Under the pieces are notes generated by a model, which did not search any database, was not told where the DNA came from, and worked only from the letters and a program-made list of their open reading frames with translations. A stretch of 64,000 bases of DNA from assembly GCF_017939745.1 (NCBI RefSeq), contig NZ_JAGKQQ010000001.1:7083299-7147298 (forward strand), in the 5' to 3' direction. Of the stretch, positions 50,801 to 59,306 are shown piece by piece. Numbering within the stretch: the stretch's first letter is position 1; the number at the start of each line of letters is the position of its first letter. Position numbers and translations under genes: made by a program. The stretch is from Gemmata palustris (lineage in GTDB: Bacteria; Planctomycetota; Planctomycetia; Gemmatales; Gemmataceae).

Positions 50801-50958
50801 GGCGAACGGCCGGTGTAAGCCGGCCGGTGAGAACCAGATGGCCGTTGTGTCGCCTCCACCGGCGCGGAACTGGCGGTGCGTCGTCGCGCACACGTCTGGG
50901 GTAAGAATCAGATGGCCGGTGTGTCGTCTCCACCGGCCGGCTTACACCGGCCGTTCGC
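50801..50958. repeat. REP-like family B inverted pair with duplicated spacer
   Basis: Units at 50801-50828 and 50932-50958 are inverted. The spacer holds a direct duplication of about 35 nt: CCAGATGGCCGTTGTGTCGC (about 50834) and TCAGATGGCCGGTGTGTCGT (about 50908). The right unit ends two bases before the stop codon of the convergent M41-like gene. Confidence 0.88.
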
Positions 50959-50959
50959 A

Positions 50960-51424
50960 TCACTCCTTTGTCGCTAACTCGAACAGGTGTCGCGCGGCTC
51001 TCCCGCTGATGGCACCGTGCTTCAGTAGCTCCGCGGCGATCAGTTGCACCGCTTTCCAGTTTCCCTCGTCCGCGAGCATGTACTCAACTTTGTCTAGCAT
51101 TCGCTGTTCGTAGCGCTCCACTTGTCGGTCGGACTTGCGCTCCTGTGTGAGCCGGCGGACGAATCGCAGATCCTGCCCGGCTTCGTCCATCGCGTAAGTG
51201 CCCGTGTGCCGGGCCTCGGCCGCCATGCCGCCGAGCGCGATCAGGATCTCGCGCTCGGCCCAGTCGTCGGTCGGCTTCGCCGCGCCCTTCGCGAACCGGC
51301 ACTCGCCCATGCGCTCACGGTTGGGCAGCACGCTCACTTTGTGGATGGCGCGCCCGAGCACCAGTGCGATCACCGCGTGCCCGGCCTCGTGGTACGCGGT
51401 CACTTCGTCGTGGGTCTGATCCAT
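50960..51424 (-). CDS. Stand-alone M41-like (FtsH protease domain) peptidase
   Basis: A 154-residue protein from the ATG at 51424 (a GTG at 51430 adds two residues). TAYHEAGHAVIALVLG holds HEAGH (residues 12-16), the zinc site of M41. A third ligand is probably the Asp in DEAGQDLRFVRRLT, matching the FtsH position. ILIALGGMAAEARHTG corresponds to the FtsH AGRAAEE helix. There is no AAA+ ATPase domain and no membrane helix, so it is roughly the FtsH protease domain alone. It may be a small soluble metalloprotease acting on unfolded or small substrates. Function otherwise unknown. Confidence 0.85.
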   Translation of the reverse strand: MDQTHDEVTAYHEAGHAVIALVLGRAIHKVSVLPNRERMGECRFAKGAAKPTDDWAEREILIALGGMAAEARHTGTYAMDEAGQDLRFVRRLTQERKSDRQVERYEQRMLDKVEYMLADEGNWKAVQLIAAELLKHGAISGRAARHLFELATKE

Positions 51425-51557
51425 GCCCACATTTTACGCGAGTGGGAGGGACCAAGAAAGTCGCTTCGGCACCCATTGACGCGGGCGCGCCTACCGCGAC
51501 AATTGGCGTGCCGCGACCGCGCGGTTCCCGCCCCACAACCTCCCTCCCAGGTGACTC

Positions 51558-52601
51558 ATGCTCCGTCCGCTACTCGCCGGCCTGCTCATTGCCGGCTGCG
51601 CACTCGCCATCGGCTTCCCCAGATCGATCGCGGAAGACAAAAAAGACGCGCCCAAGAAGAAGGAACGCATCGCGATTGCGGAGCCGAAGGACGTCGCCAA
51701 AGACCCCGATTTCGCGATCCAGGGTGAGTACGAGGGGGAAGTCATAATCGATCGCAAACCAACCAAGATCGCCCTTCAAGTCGTTGCGCGTGGTGGTAGC
51801 GAGTTCATGGTGAAGGCATTTGTGGGCGGGCTTCCCGGGGCCGGTTGGAACGGCAAAGAGACAGCAACAGCGACTGCAACGCGCACCGGGGATCAGGTGA
51901 TTATTACCGAAGCCCGAAACAAGAAAACTCGGCAGGTGGGGGAGTTCGAGAGCGGAGCCATCCGTATCCACTGGGACGATGCCGAGGGAACCTTGAAGAA
52001 AGTTGAGCGCACGTCCAAGACGATCGGCGCGAAACCGCCCGCGGACGCCGTCGTGCTGTTCGGCGGTGAGGGCGACGAGAAGAACTGGAACGGCGGGAAG
52101 TTGGTCACGCTCTCGGACGGGAAGTACCTCGACGTGGGCGTGACGAGCAAGCAGAAGTTCGGCGCGTTCAAAGCGCACGTCGAGTTCCGCCTCCCGTGGA
52201 TGCCGAACAGCACCGGCCAGGGGCGCGGGAACAGCGGGGTGTACTTCCAGAACCGCTACGAGTGCCAGGTGCTCGACAGCTTCGGGCTGAGCGGCGAAAA
52301 CAACGAGTGCGGCGGGATCTACACGCAGCACAAGCCGAGCGTGAACATGTGCCTGCCGCCGCTAACGTGGCAAACGTATGACATCGAGTTCACGCCCGCG
52401 CAGTTCGATTCGGCCGGCAAGAAGACCAAAAACGGCCACGCGACGGTCTACCACAACGGCGTGAAGATCCACGACAACATCGAGTTCCCGAAGGAGTGCC
52501 CCGGCGGTCAGAAGGAAGACGCGAACTCCGGGCCGTTCCAGTTCCAGAACCACGGTGACCCGGTCGTATACCGCAACGTGTGGGTCGTCGAAGTGAAGTA
52601 G
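51558..52601 (+). CDS. Exported DUF1080 (3-keto-disaccharide hydrolase-type) protein
   Basis: A 347-residue protein with a lipoprotein-like leader (PLLAGLLIAGCALAIGF; LIAGC could be a lipobox at about residue 14). Residues about 35-160 are a beta-rich region of unknown kind. Residues about 160-345 are the DUF1080 concanavalin-like domain: GAFKAHVEFRLPWMPNSTGQ, NSGVYFQNRYECQVLDSFGL, ATVYHNGVKIHDNIEFP and GPFQFQNHGDPVVYRNVWVV. The family includes 3-keto-glycoside hydrolases acting on disaccharides. It fits the polysaccharide-using lifestyle of planctomycetes. The sulfatase gene follows on the same strand. Confidence 0.92.
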   Translation: MLRPLLAGLLIAGCALAIGFPRSIAEDKKDAPKKKERIAIAEPKDVAKDPDFAIQGEYEGEVIIDRKPTKIALQVVARGGSEFMVKAFVGGLPGAGWNGKETATATATRTGDQVIITEARNKKTRQVGEFESGAIRIHWDDAEGTLKKVERTSKTIGAKPPADAVVLFGGEGDEKNWNGGKLVTLSDGKYLDVGVTSKQKFGAFKAHVEFRLPWMPNSTGQGRGNSGVYFQNRYECQVLDSFGLSGENNECGGIYTQHKPSVNMCLPPLTWQTYDIEFTPAQFDSAGKKTKNGHATVYHNGVKIHDNIEFPKECPGGQKEDANSGPFQFQNHGDPVVYRNVWVVEVK

Positions 52602-52615
52602 CAATCGATCGCTTC

Positions 52616-52669
52616 AACCCCGATACTTGTGTATCGGGTTCACCAAGAGCGGTACGTGCAATACGTACC
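52616..52669 (+). terminator. Two hairpins between the DUF1080 and sulfatase genes
   Basis: AACCCCGATAC with GTATCGGGTT (52616-52640, one bulge, 4-base loop) is followed by GGTACGT-GCAAT-ACGTACC (52651-52669). The first could terminate the DUF1080 transcript. The second ends about 24 bp before the sulfatase ATG and could influence its leader. Confidence 0.6.
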
Positions 52670-52693
52670 CTCCTTTCCGAGCACTTCTTCTCA

Positions 52694-54007
52694 ATGTGCA
52701 TCATTATGCTGCGCCTCTTCGCATCGTTCGTACTCGCACTCGTATTCACGCTCCCCGCTCAAGCGGTCCCGCCGAACGTTGTGCTCATCGTGGGAGACGA
52801 TCAGGGGGTGGGCGATTACGGGTTCATGGGCCACGAGCACATCAAGACACCGCACCTCGATAAGCTCGCGCGCGAGTCGCTCGTCTTCAAACGCGGCTAC
52901 GTGCCCACCAGCTTGTGTCGCGCGAGTCTGGCGACGATGGTTACCGGGCTTTACCCGCACCAGCACCTGATGACCTCCAATGATCCGCCCATCCCGAAGG
53001 GCCTGACCAACGCCCAGGCGCAGAGGGACGTGGGGTTCCTGAAGCAGCGACAGGAAATGATCGCCCTGTTTGAAAAGGCGCCCACGCTACCGAAGTTGCT
53101 GGAGAAGGAAGGGTACGTGAGCTTCCAGGCCGGGAAGTGGTGGGAGGGGAATGCGTGTCGGTGCGGTGGGTTCACCGAGGGTATGACGCACGGCGACCCC
53201 GCAAAAGGCGCGCGCCACGGCGACGAGGGGCTGAAAATCGGGCGCGAAGGGTTGCAACCCGTCTTCGATTTCCTCGACAAAGCCCAGAAGGACAAGAAAC
53301 CGTTCTTCGTGTGGTATGCGCCGATGATGCCGCACCTGCCCCACAACCCGCCCGACCGCCTCTTCAACAAGTACAAGGACAAAACGAAATCCGAGTTCGT
53401 CGCGAAGTATTGGGCCATGTGCGAGTGGTTCGACGAAACGATCGGCGATTTACTCGCGAAGATTGAAAAGAGCGGACAATCCGAGAACACAATCGTGATT
53501 TACTTGCACGACAACGGCTGGATTCAGGACGAGACGTCGGCGAACTTCGCGCCGAAATCGAAGCGCTCGCCCTACGACGGCGGGCTGCGTACTCCGATCC
53601 TCGTGAAGTGGCCGGGGCACGTGAAGCCGGGCGAATTGGACCGGCTCGCGAGTTCAATCGACCTCGCCCCAACCATCCTGCACGCGGTCGGCGCCAAGCC
53701 GAGTAGGGGGATGTCCGGTATCGACCTACTCGATGCTCACTGGGTCGCGAGTCGCGGGGAGCTGTTCGGCGAAATCTTCGAGCACAACGCGGTCGACATC
53801 ACGAAGCCGGCCGCGAACTTACAATACCGCTGGGTGCTCGACGGAAACTGGAAACTGATCCTGCCGCACGAGCCGAACGTGACGGACGCCAAGCCCGAAC
53901 TGTACGACGTGGCCAAAGACCCGACCGAGAAAGACAACTTGGCCGCGAAGCACCCCGACAAGGTGAAAGACCTGACGAAACGGCTCGATGCGTGGTGGAA
54001 GCCGTAA
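52694..54007 (+). CDS. Exported sulfatase-family protein with non-canonical activation motif
   Basis: A 437-residue protein with a signal peptide; the ATG at 52694 or the one at 52706 (MLRLFASFVLALVFTLPAQA) can start it. The sulfatase fold is seen in VPPNVVLIVGDDQGVGDYGF (metal-binding Asp pair), YVPTSLCRASLATMVTGLYP, PFFVWYAPMMPHLPHNPP, VIYLHDNGW and YDGGLRTPILVKWPGH. The activation site reads C-R-A-S-L instead of C-x-P-S-R. The Cys (residue 75) is present but the Pro and Arg of the formylglycine signature are missing. Conversion to formylglycine is therefore doubtful. It follows the DUF1080 gene and may act on the same glycan. Confidence 0.92.
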   Translation: MCIIMLRLFASFVLALVFTLPAQAVPPNVVLIVGDDQGVGDYGFMGHEHIKTPHLDKLARESLVFKRGYVPTSLCRASLATMVTGLYPHQHLMTSNDPPIPKGLTNAQAQRDVGFLKQRQEMIALFEKAPTLPKLLEKEGYVSFQAGKWWEGNACRCGGFTEGMTHGDPAKGARHGDEGLKIGREGLQPVFDFLDKAQKDKKPFFVWYAPMMPHLPHNPPDRLFNKYKDKTKSEFVAKYWAMCEWFDETIGDLLAKIEKSGQSENTIVIYLHDNGWIQDETSANFAPKSKRSPYDGGLRTPILVKWPGHVKPGELDRLASSIDLAPTILHAVGAKPSRGMSGIDLLDAHWVASRGELFGEIFEHNAVDITKPAANLQYRWVLDGNWKLILPHEPNVTDAKPELYDVAKDPTEKDNLAAKHPDKVKDLTKRLDAWWKP

Positions 54008-54018
54008 CTAGATGCGCA

Positions 54019-54157
54019 GGCGAACGGCCGGTGTAAGCCGGCCGGTACGAACGAACGCTGGCCCACGCGATCACTGCGGATCTGACTTCCGACTTTATGT
54101 GTGAGCCGGATGGCGTGAGGGCGAGCTACACCGGCCGGTTTACACCGGCCGTTCGCC
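54019..54157. repeat. REP-like family B inverted pair abutting hrpB
   Basis: Units at 54019-54046 and 54130-54157 are inverted, 27 of 28 identical. The right unit overlaps the last base of the hrpB stop codon (54157-54159). The 83-nt spacer lacks the ACAGGATCAACA core of other pairs. Confidence 0.88.
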
Positions 54158-56760
54158 TATTCGTGTCTCTTCCGAGCCCCGCGAATGGCCTCCGCGGTGA
54201 GCGGGTCTTCGGGCCAACCGTGTTTCGGGTAGCGCGCACGCAACTCCTTCCGCACGAGCGGGTAGCCGTTCTTCCAGAAACTCGCGAGATCGTCCGTTAC
54301 CTGTTGCGGGCGGTAGTTCGGCGCGAGTAAGTGGAGCAGCACTTTCACGCGCCCGCGGGCGACGCGGGGCGTTTCCGTCAGGCCGAACATTTCCTGAATC
54401 CGAGCCGCGAGTACCGGCGGGCGCCCCTCTGCATACTCGATTTGAATGTGACTGCCGCTCGGCACTTCGATTCGCTCCGGGGCCTCGTTCTCTACTGTTT
54501 GGAGTTGCTGATACGTCAACTGCCCTTTAAGGAAATCGAGCCACGGCCCGTTGCGCACATCGGCGAGTGACCGCCGGTTGCGGCACAGTGCTTCAAGTGC
54601 TTCGTGAAGGTCGGCCGCCTCGAACGCCGGGAGTTCCAACTCGGGTACCCACGCTTGCAGGCAGCGCACGCGAGTACGAAACGCTCCCGCAGCGGAATCG
54701 GGCGGTGGCAGCACTTTTTCCAGGCGCTCCGCGGCAGCAGCGGCGAGCACGCTTGCGGCTTCGGATTCGTCGGCGATGTGCGCGTTCGTTTCGTCCAGAA
54801 CGAGGTCGTCGAAGCGCGTTACCTTTCGCGCCGCTAGTCGCTCGGTCTTGTCGTCGAATACTACTTCGATGCGTGCTGATATTCGATCCGAGGGCAGCCA
54901 TTCGCGTTCCACGCCAGACGCGAGCCGCACGAACGAATCCGCTCCTCCGGCATCCACGTCGACGCACACGAACAGTTCCGGCTCGCTCACGCCACTTGTT
55001 TGCGCGAGCCTCACCCCGCGCCCGCCCACGGTGAGCGCTTTTGTGCTCCCGGGTTCGCGCCGGCGTGCGAGTCGGTCCGGATACGCGGTGAGGATACAGC
55101 GGAGAAGTGCATCATCACCTCCACTGCCGAGGGGAGCAGAAGACCGGCGCGAATCTTCCGCTTCTTGCCTTCTTCCCCTTTCCTTTAGGGAGGGGGTCGG
55201 GGGGGAGGTTGCCTTTGCTCCTTCTAACCGCGCGAGCTGATTTCGCACTTCCAGTACGCCGTGTGCGCCGCCGCGGTGCAGGCGCCCGAGCGGGCCATCG
55301 AGCCGTCCTCCACGCTCGAATGCTTCGAGTGCCTCCACGCGGTCCAATACGTCCGACACGGTGGGCGGGGCTCTTCGGACGGGTGGTCCGCTGTCGAACT
55401 CGCGCAGGAACGGGTCGCGCTCCGAAAGTAGAGCGGCCGCGAGTGCGGCGCGAGGCGTGCAGCCCAGGCACTGGCCTTCGAGAAGGAGCCGCCCGAGTCG
55501 CGGGTGAACCGGTAGCGCGGCCGCGGCTTCGCCGAGCGGTGTCAGGCCGTCGGCGTTCAGCAGTCCGAGTTGTTCAAGCAAGCGAAGTGCTTGCTGTACA
55601 GCCTCTTCGGTCGGCGCATCGAGCCACGGGAACTTGCGCACGTCGCGTTCGCCGAGCGCGGCCAGTTGAAGTGCCGCACCGCACAAGTCGACGCGCTTGA
55701 TTTCGGGCACAGTCTGTTCCGGGCGCGCGCGGTGACTCGGCTCGTCCCACAGTCGGACACACACACCGGGGGCAGTGCGCCCGGCACGGCCCGCGCGCTG
55801 ATCGGCCGACGCGCGCGAAATGGGAACGAGCCGGAGCCGGTCCATGCCGACGTCCGGTGCGAACTCCATTTGCCGCGCGAGTCCCGAATCGACCACCGCG
55901 GTCACGCCGGCTACCGTCACGGACGTTTCTGCGACGTTCGTTGCCAGGACAATCTTCCGCTGATCGAGCTTCTGAAGTGCGCGGTCCTGTTGTTCGGGCG
56001 GGAGATCGCCGTGAAGCGGCAGTACGACGATGTTTTGTTCGCGTGCCAACGTTTCGAGGTGGTCGGCCGTTTGGCCGATCTCGCGCAGCCCGGGCAGGAA
56101 CGCGAGCACGTCCCCGTCGCGCTCGGTGAGCACGTCCCGGACCGCGTCGGCGACCGCGAGCGGCACGGGCGTATCGGTGCGGCGCGGGCGGTACTTCACG
56201 TCCACCGGAAACGTGCGCCCCGCGCTGTCCACGACCGGGCACCCGCCGAAGTACGTGGACACCGCGAGCGGGTCCACGGTTGCGGACATCACGATGACTT
56301 TTAATTCCGGTCGCACGTTCTCTCGAACGAGGCGCACCATGCCGAGCGCGAGATCGGCTTCCAAACCGCGTTCGTGAAATTCATCGAATACGACGCACGC
56401 GGTTCCGTCCAAGAACGGGTCGTCGATGAGCCGACGGAGCAGCACGCCCGGTGTGACAACGAGTACCCGCGTGCGCGCACTGGCTTTGCGGTCGAACCGC
56501 ACTTGGTAGCCGAACACATCGCCGATCGGTGAACCGTGCTCGATCGCCATGCGCCGCGCCGCGGCCCGCGCGGCCACGCGACGCGGTTCGAGCATCAACA
56601 CGAGACCGGTCCCCGCGAGCCCACTTTCCACGACCGCGGGCGGCACGCGGGTGGTCTTCCCGGCGCCGGTGGGGGCACGCAGCACCGCGGCCCCGTTCGC
56701 GCGGAGCGCGGCGAGTAATTCGGGTAGCGCGTCATCGATCGGGAGTGCGTCCTTCGGCAT
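54157..56760 (-). CDS. hrpB: ATP-dependent RNA helicase HrpB (DExH-box)
   Basis: An 867-residue cytosolic helicase. Walker A is APTGAGKTTR (29-38), motif II is DEFH (126-129, ACVVFDEFHERG), motif III is VIVMSATVDP, and motif VI lies in ASADQRAGRAGRTAPGVCVR. The C-terminal HrpB region is present (GRVKVLLHLLAPNYRPQQVT, PLVRKELRARYPKHGWPEDP). Length is near the family norm of about 800-820 plus an insert. Residues about 515-545 contain SPPTPSLKERGRR, a low-complexity stretch whose DNA (55176-55208) looks like a planctomycete repeat read through in frame. It lies convergent to the sulfatase gene. Confidence 0.94.
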   Translation of the reverse strand: MPKDALPIDDALPELLAALRANGAAVLRAPTGAGKTTRVPPAVVESGLAGTGLVLMLEPRRVAARAAARRMAIEHGSPIGDVFGYQVRFDRKASARTRVLVVTPGVLLRRLIDDPFLDGTACVVFDEFHERGLEADLALGMVRLVRENVRPELKVIVMSATVDPLAVSTYFGGCPVVDSAGRTFPVDVKYRPRRTDTPVPLAVADAVRDVLTERDGDVLAFLPGLREIGQTADHLETLAREQNIVVLPLHGDLPPEQQDRALQKLDQRKIVLATNVAETSVTVAGVTAVVDSGLARQMEFAPDVGMDRLRLVPISRASADQRAGRAGRTAPGVCVRLWDEPSHRARPEQTVPEIKRVDLCGAALQLAALGERDVRKFPWLDAPTEEAVQQALRLLEQLGLLNADGLTPLGEAAAALPVHPRLGRLLLEGQCLGCTPRAALAAALLSERDPFLREFDSGPPVRRAPPTVSDVLDRVEALEAFERGGRLDGPLGRLHRGGAHGVLEVRNQLARLEGAKATSPPTPSLKERGRRQEAEDSRRSSAPLGSGGDDALLRCILTAYPDRLARRREPGSTKALTVGGRGVRLAQTSGVSEPELFVCVDVDAGGADSFVRLASGVEREWLPSDRISARIEVVFDDKTERLAARKVTRFDDLVLDETNAHIADESEAASVLAAAAAERLEKVLPPPDSAAGAFRTRVRCLQAWVPELELPAFEAADLHEALEALCRNRRSLADVRNGPWLDFLKGQLTYQQLQTVENEAPERIEVPSGSHIQIEYAEGRPPVLAARIQEMFGLTETPRVARGRVKVLLHLLAPNYRPQQVTDDLASFWKNGYPLVRKELRARYPKHGWPEDPLTAEAIRGARKRHE

Positions 56761-56842
56761 ACCACAAGTTTAGTGGTGCCCCTTCGGGGGGCGCTGCTAT
56801 ACCACTCTGAATCGAGCTTTCACCCACAGGAGGTCCGCCAAG

Positions 56843-58402
56843 GTGAACCCACGCTGGTTGCTCGTCGCCGTCGCGGCGCTGGTCCTCGCTCCGCCGATGC
56901 CCGGTCAGGAGAAGAAAGACAAGAAGGAGCTGCGTTGGGGCACCGACCCGACCGGCGGCGCGCCTTACGTTTACAAGGACGGTGACACGTTTGTTGGGTT
57001 CGAGGTGGAACTCGCGGAGTACCTCGCGAAAGAAATCGGCCGCACCAGCAAGATGGTTACCGGCGACTGGGACAAGCTACCCGAACTTCTCGGCAAACCC
57101 GCTGATGACGACGGCATCGATATCGTTCTGAACGGATACGAACTCACGGAAGATAAGGAGAAAATGTATCCGTCCACGGTCCCGTACTACGTCTACAAGC
57201 TCGGCCTCATCATCCACAAAGACCGCGCCGAGAGCATCTCGGGGTGGAGTGATTTGAACCGCGAACGAGACGAAGACGGGAAGAAACGGAAGACCTCTGT
57301 CGGCGTACTCGGTGGGTCCGCGGCCCACAAATACATGAAGGGCAAGAAGTTCGGAGACAAAATTGAGTTGGCGATCAATCCAGATGTTGCAACGGTCATC
57401 GGGCTGGTCGAGCAGAAGCGCCTCGACGCGACCGTTCAGGATCTCCCGGCCGCGCTCTACTACGTCAAACACGGCAAGGGGTTGATGCTGGCAGACGAAC
57501 CCCGCAAGTCGGGGTTCTATGTCGTCCTCACGCGAGAAAACGATAAAGAACTCCGCGAACAGCTTAATGCCGCCATCAAGAAGGGGATCAAGGATGGGAC
57601 GTTGAAACGGATCTATGAGAAATACGGATTGTGGAACGAAGATCAGGAGCGATTGCTCTACTGGACTGAGCAAAAGTGGCCGCCACCGTTCCCGTCTGAA
57701 GAAGGTGAAGAGGGTGACGCGCAGGGTGAGAGCGGTAAGGCGAATTGGGGCCGAATGTTCTTAGAACTGCTCCGGGCCGCGGGCATGACGGTGTTCCTCG
57801 CGGCCGCGTCGTTTCCGATCGCGATGCTCATCGGCATGTTGGTCGCGCTGGGGCGCGTATACGGACCGGCTTTACTACGGATTCCGCTCGGCTTGTACGT
57901 CGAATTTCTGCGCGGCACCCCGCTGCTACTGCAACTGTATTTCGTGTTCTACCTGCTCCCGCAACTCATTCCTGGTTTCAATCTCTCGCCGATCGAGGCC
58001 GGCATTCTCGGGCTGGCGATCAACTATTCGGCCTACGAAGCGGAGAACTACCGCGCCGGGCTTCTCGCGATCCCGCGGGGGCAGATGGAAGCGGCGCTCG
58101 CACTCGGGATGAACCCGCTTACGGCGCTCCGCGTGGTGATCGTTCCGCAAGCGGTGCGGATCGTGATCCCGCCCGTGACGAACGACTTCATCGCGCTGTT
58201 CAAGGACACCTCCGTGTGCTCCGTGATCCTCATCACCGAACTGACGCGGAAGTACAACGAACTCTATAACTTCAACCGCGACTACATCATTCAGCTCGCG
58301 TTCATCACCGCCGGGCTGTACCTCGTGATGAGTTACCCGCTGGCGATCGTCGCGCGCGTTCTTGAAAAGCGCCTGGGCAGCGTCGGAGGTACCCACCGGT
58401 GA
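56843..58402 (+). CDS. Polar amino-acid ABC transporter: substrate-binding protein fused to permease
   Basis: A 519-residue protein with a GTG start behind AGGAGG. After a signal peptide, residues about 30-270 are a family 3 solute-binding domain (LRWGTDPTGGAPYVYKDG, TFVGFEVELAEYLAKEIGRT). An acidic linker (EEGEEGDAQGESG) leads to the permease domain (about 300-515), a His/Glu/Gln-type membrane unit with YVEFLRGTPLLLQLYFVFYL and the EAA-like loop EAALALGMNPLTALRVVIVP. The fused layout resembles glutamine transporters such as GlnP. The ATPase gene follows after about 109 bp. Confidence 0.93.
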   Translation: MNPRWLLVAVAALVLAPPMPGQEKKDKKELRWGTDPTGGAPYVYKDGDTFVGFEVELAEYLAKEIGRTSKMVTGDWDKLPELLGKPADDDGIDIVLNGYELTEDKEKMYPSTVPYYVYKLGLIIHKDRAESISGWSDLNRERDEDGKKRKTSVGVLGGSAAHKYMKGKKFGDKIELAINPDVATVIGLVEQKRLDATVQDLPAALYYVKHGKGLMLADEPRKSGFYVVLTRENDKELREQLNAAIKKGIKDGTLKRIYEKYGLWNEDQERLLYWTEQKWPPPFPSEEGEEGDAQGESGKANWGRMFLELLRAAGMTVFLAAASFPIAMLIGMLVALGRVYGPALLRIPLGLYVEFLRGTPLLLQLYFVFYLLPQLIPGFNLSPIEAGILGLAINYSAYEAENYRAGLLAIPRGQMEAALALGMNPLTALRVVIVPQAVRIVIPPVTNDFIALFKDTSVCSVILITELTRKYNELYNFNRDYIIQLAFITAGLYLVMSYPLAIVARVLEKRLGSVGGTHR

Positions 58403-58511
58403 GTAAATCCGAAGCACGAAATACGAAACACGAAACGGAGAACGAGCCGGCCCTTCTTTCGGGTTTCGAGTTTCGATTTTCGTTTTTCCCGGCCGACGAA
58501 GGAGGTCGGGC
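58403..58511. other. Gap inside the ABC operon with imperfect inverted repeat
   Basis: CGAAATACGAAACACGAAAC (about 58415-58434) and a TTTCGAGTTTCGATTTTCGT stretch (about 58464-58483) are roughly complementary and A+T-rich for this genome. A strong ribosome site GAAGGAGG sits before the ATG at 58512. The hairpin could tune expression of the ATPase relative to the permease. Confidence 0.55.
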
Positions 58512-59240
58512 ATGATTCGCGTTTCCAACATCGTGAAGTACCACGGCGACGCCCGGATTCTGGACGGTGCGTCCGTCGAAGTGCGCCGGGGACAGGTCGC
58601 GGCACTCGTCGGGCCGTCCGGCGGCGGGAAGAGTACGCTCCTCCGGTGCATCAACGGCCTGGAGGAGTTCCAGGAGGGCGAAGTCGCCGTTGGCGATTCG
58701 CTGAAACTCGTGGGCGGCGCGGCGCCTCACCGTTCGACGCTGGTCGCGCTGCGCCGCACGGTCGGGATGGTGTTTCAGCAGTTCAACTTGTTCCCGCACA
58801 TGAGCGTACTGAAGAACGTGATGGCCGGGCCGATTCACGCCCTCGGCAAGCCCACCGCCGAAGCCGAAACGACCGCGAAGAAGTGGCTGGACCGCGTCGG
58901 GCTGGGGCAGAAGTTTGATGCACGCCCGGCTCAACTTTCGGGCGGCCAACAACAGCGTGTTGCGATCGCGCGGGCGCTTGCGGTTAACCCCACGGCGATC
59001 CTCTTCGACGAGCCGACGAGTGCGCTGGACCCGAAAATGGCCGCCGAAGTCATGCGCGTGATCGACGACCTCGCGGACGACGAGCAGTTGCAGGTCGCGA
59101 TGGTTATCGTCACACACGACATCCCGGCCGTGAAGCGGATCGCCGACGTGGTCCACCTGCTCGATAAGGGGCGGGTCGTTTACTCCGGCCCCGCGGACGA
59201 AGCATTCGCCCCCGGCGGGCCGGCCGAAGCCCTGGAATGA
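58512..59240 (+). CDS. Amino-acid ABC transporter ATP-binding protein (GlnQ-type)
   Basis: A 242-residue ATPase. Walker A is GPSGGGKST (34-42), the Q-loop is in [15 protein letters not shown], the signature [15 protein letters not shown] begins at residue 142, Walker B is [13 protein letters not shown] (about 162-174) and the switch His is in [11 protein letters not shown]. It matches the polar amino-acid branch, supporting glutamine or a related amino acid as cargo, and serves the fused binding protein-permease encoded just upstream. All motifs are intact. Confidence 0.95.
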   Translation: MIRVSNIVKYHGDARILDGASVEVRRGQVAALVGPSGGGKSTLLRCINGLEEFQEGEVAVGDSLKLVGGAAPHRSTLVALRRTVGMVFQQFNLFPHMSVLKNVMAGPIHALGKPTAEAETTAKKWLDRVGLGQKFDARPAQLSGGQQQRVAIARALAVNPTAILFDEPTSALDPKMAAEVMRVIDDLADDEQLQVAMVIVTHDIPAVKRIADVVHLLDKGRVVYSGPADEAFAPGGPAEALE

Positions 59241-59306
59241 TTCACCGGGGCGGTAGAGCTAGAAAGAAACGGGACGCGCGTCCCGCGTGTTAAGTAAGGA
59301 ACGTTC

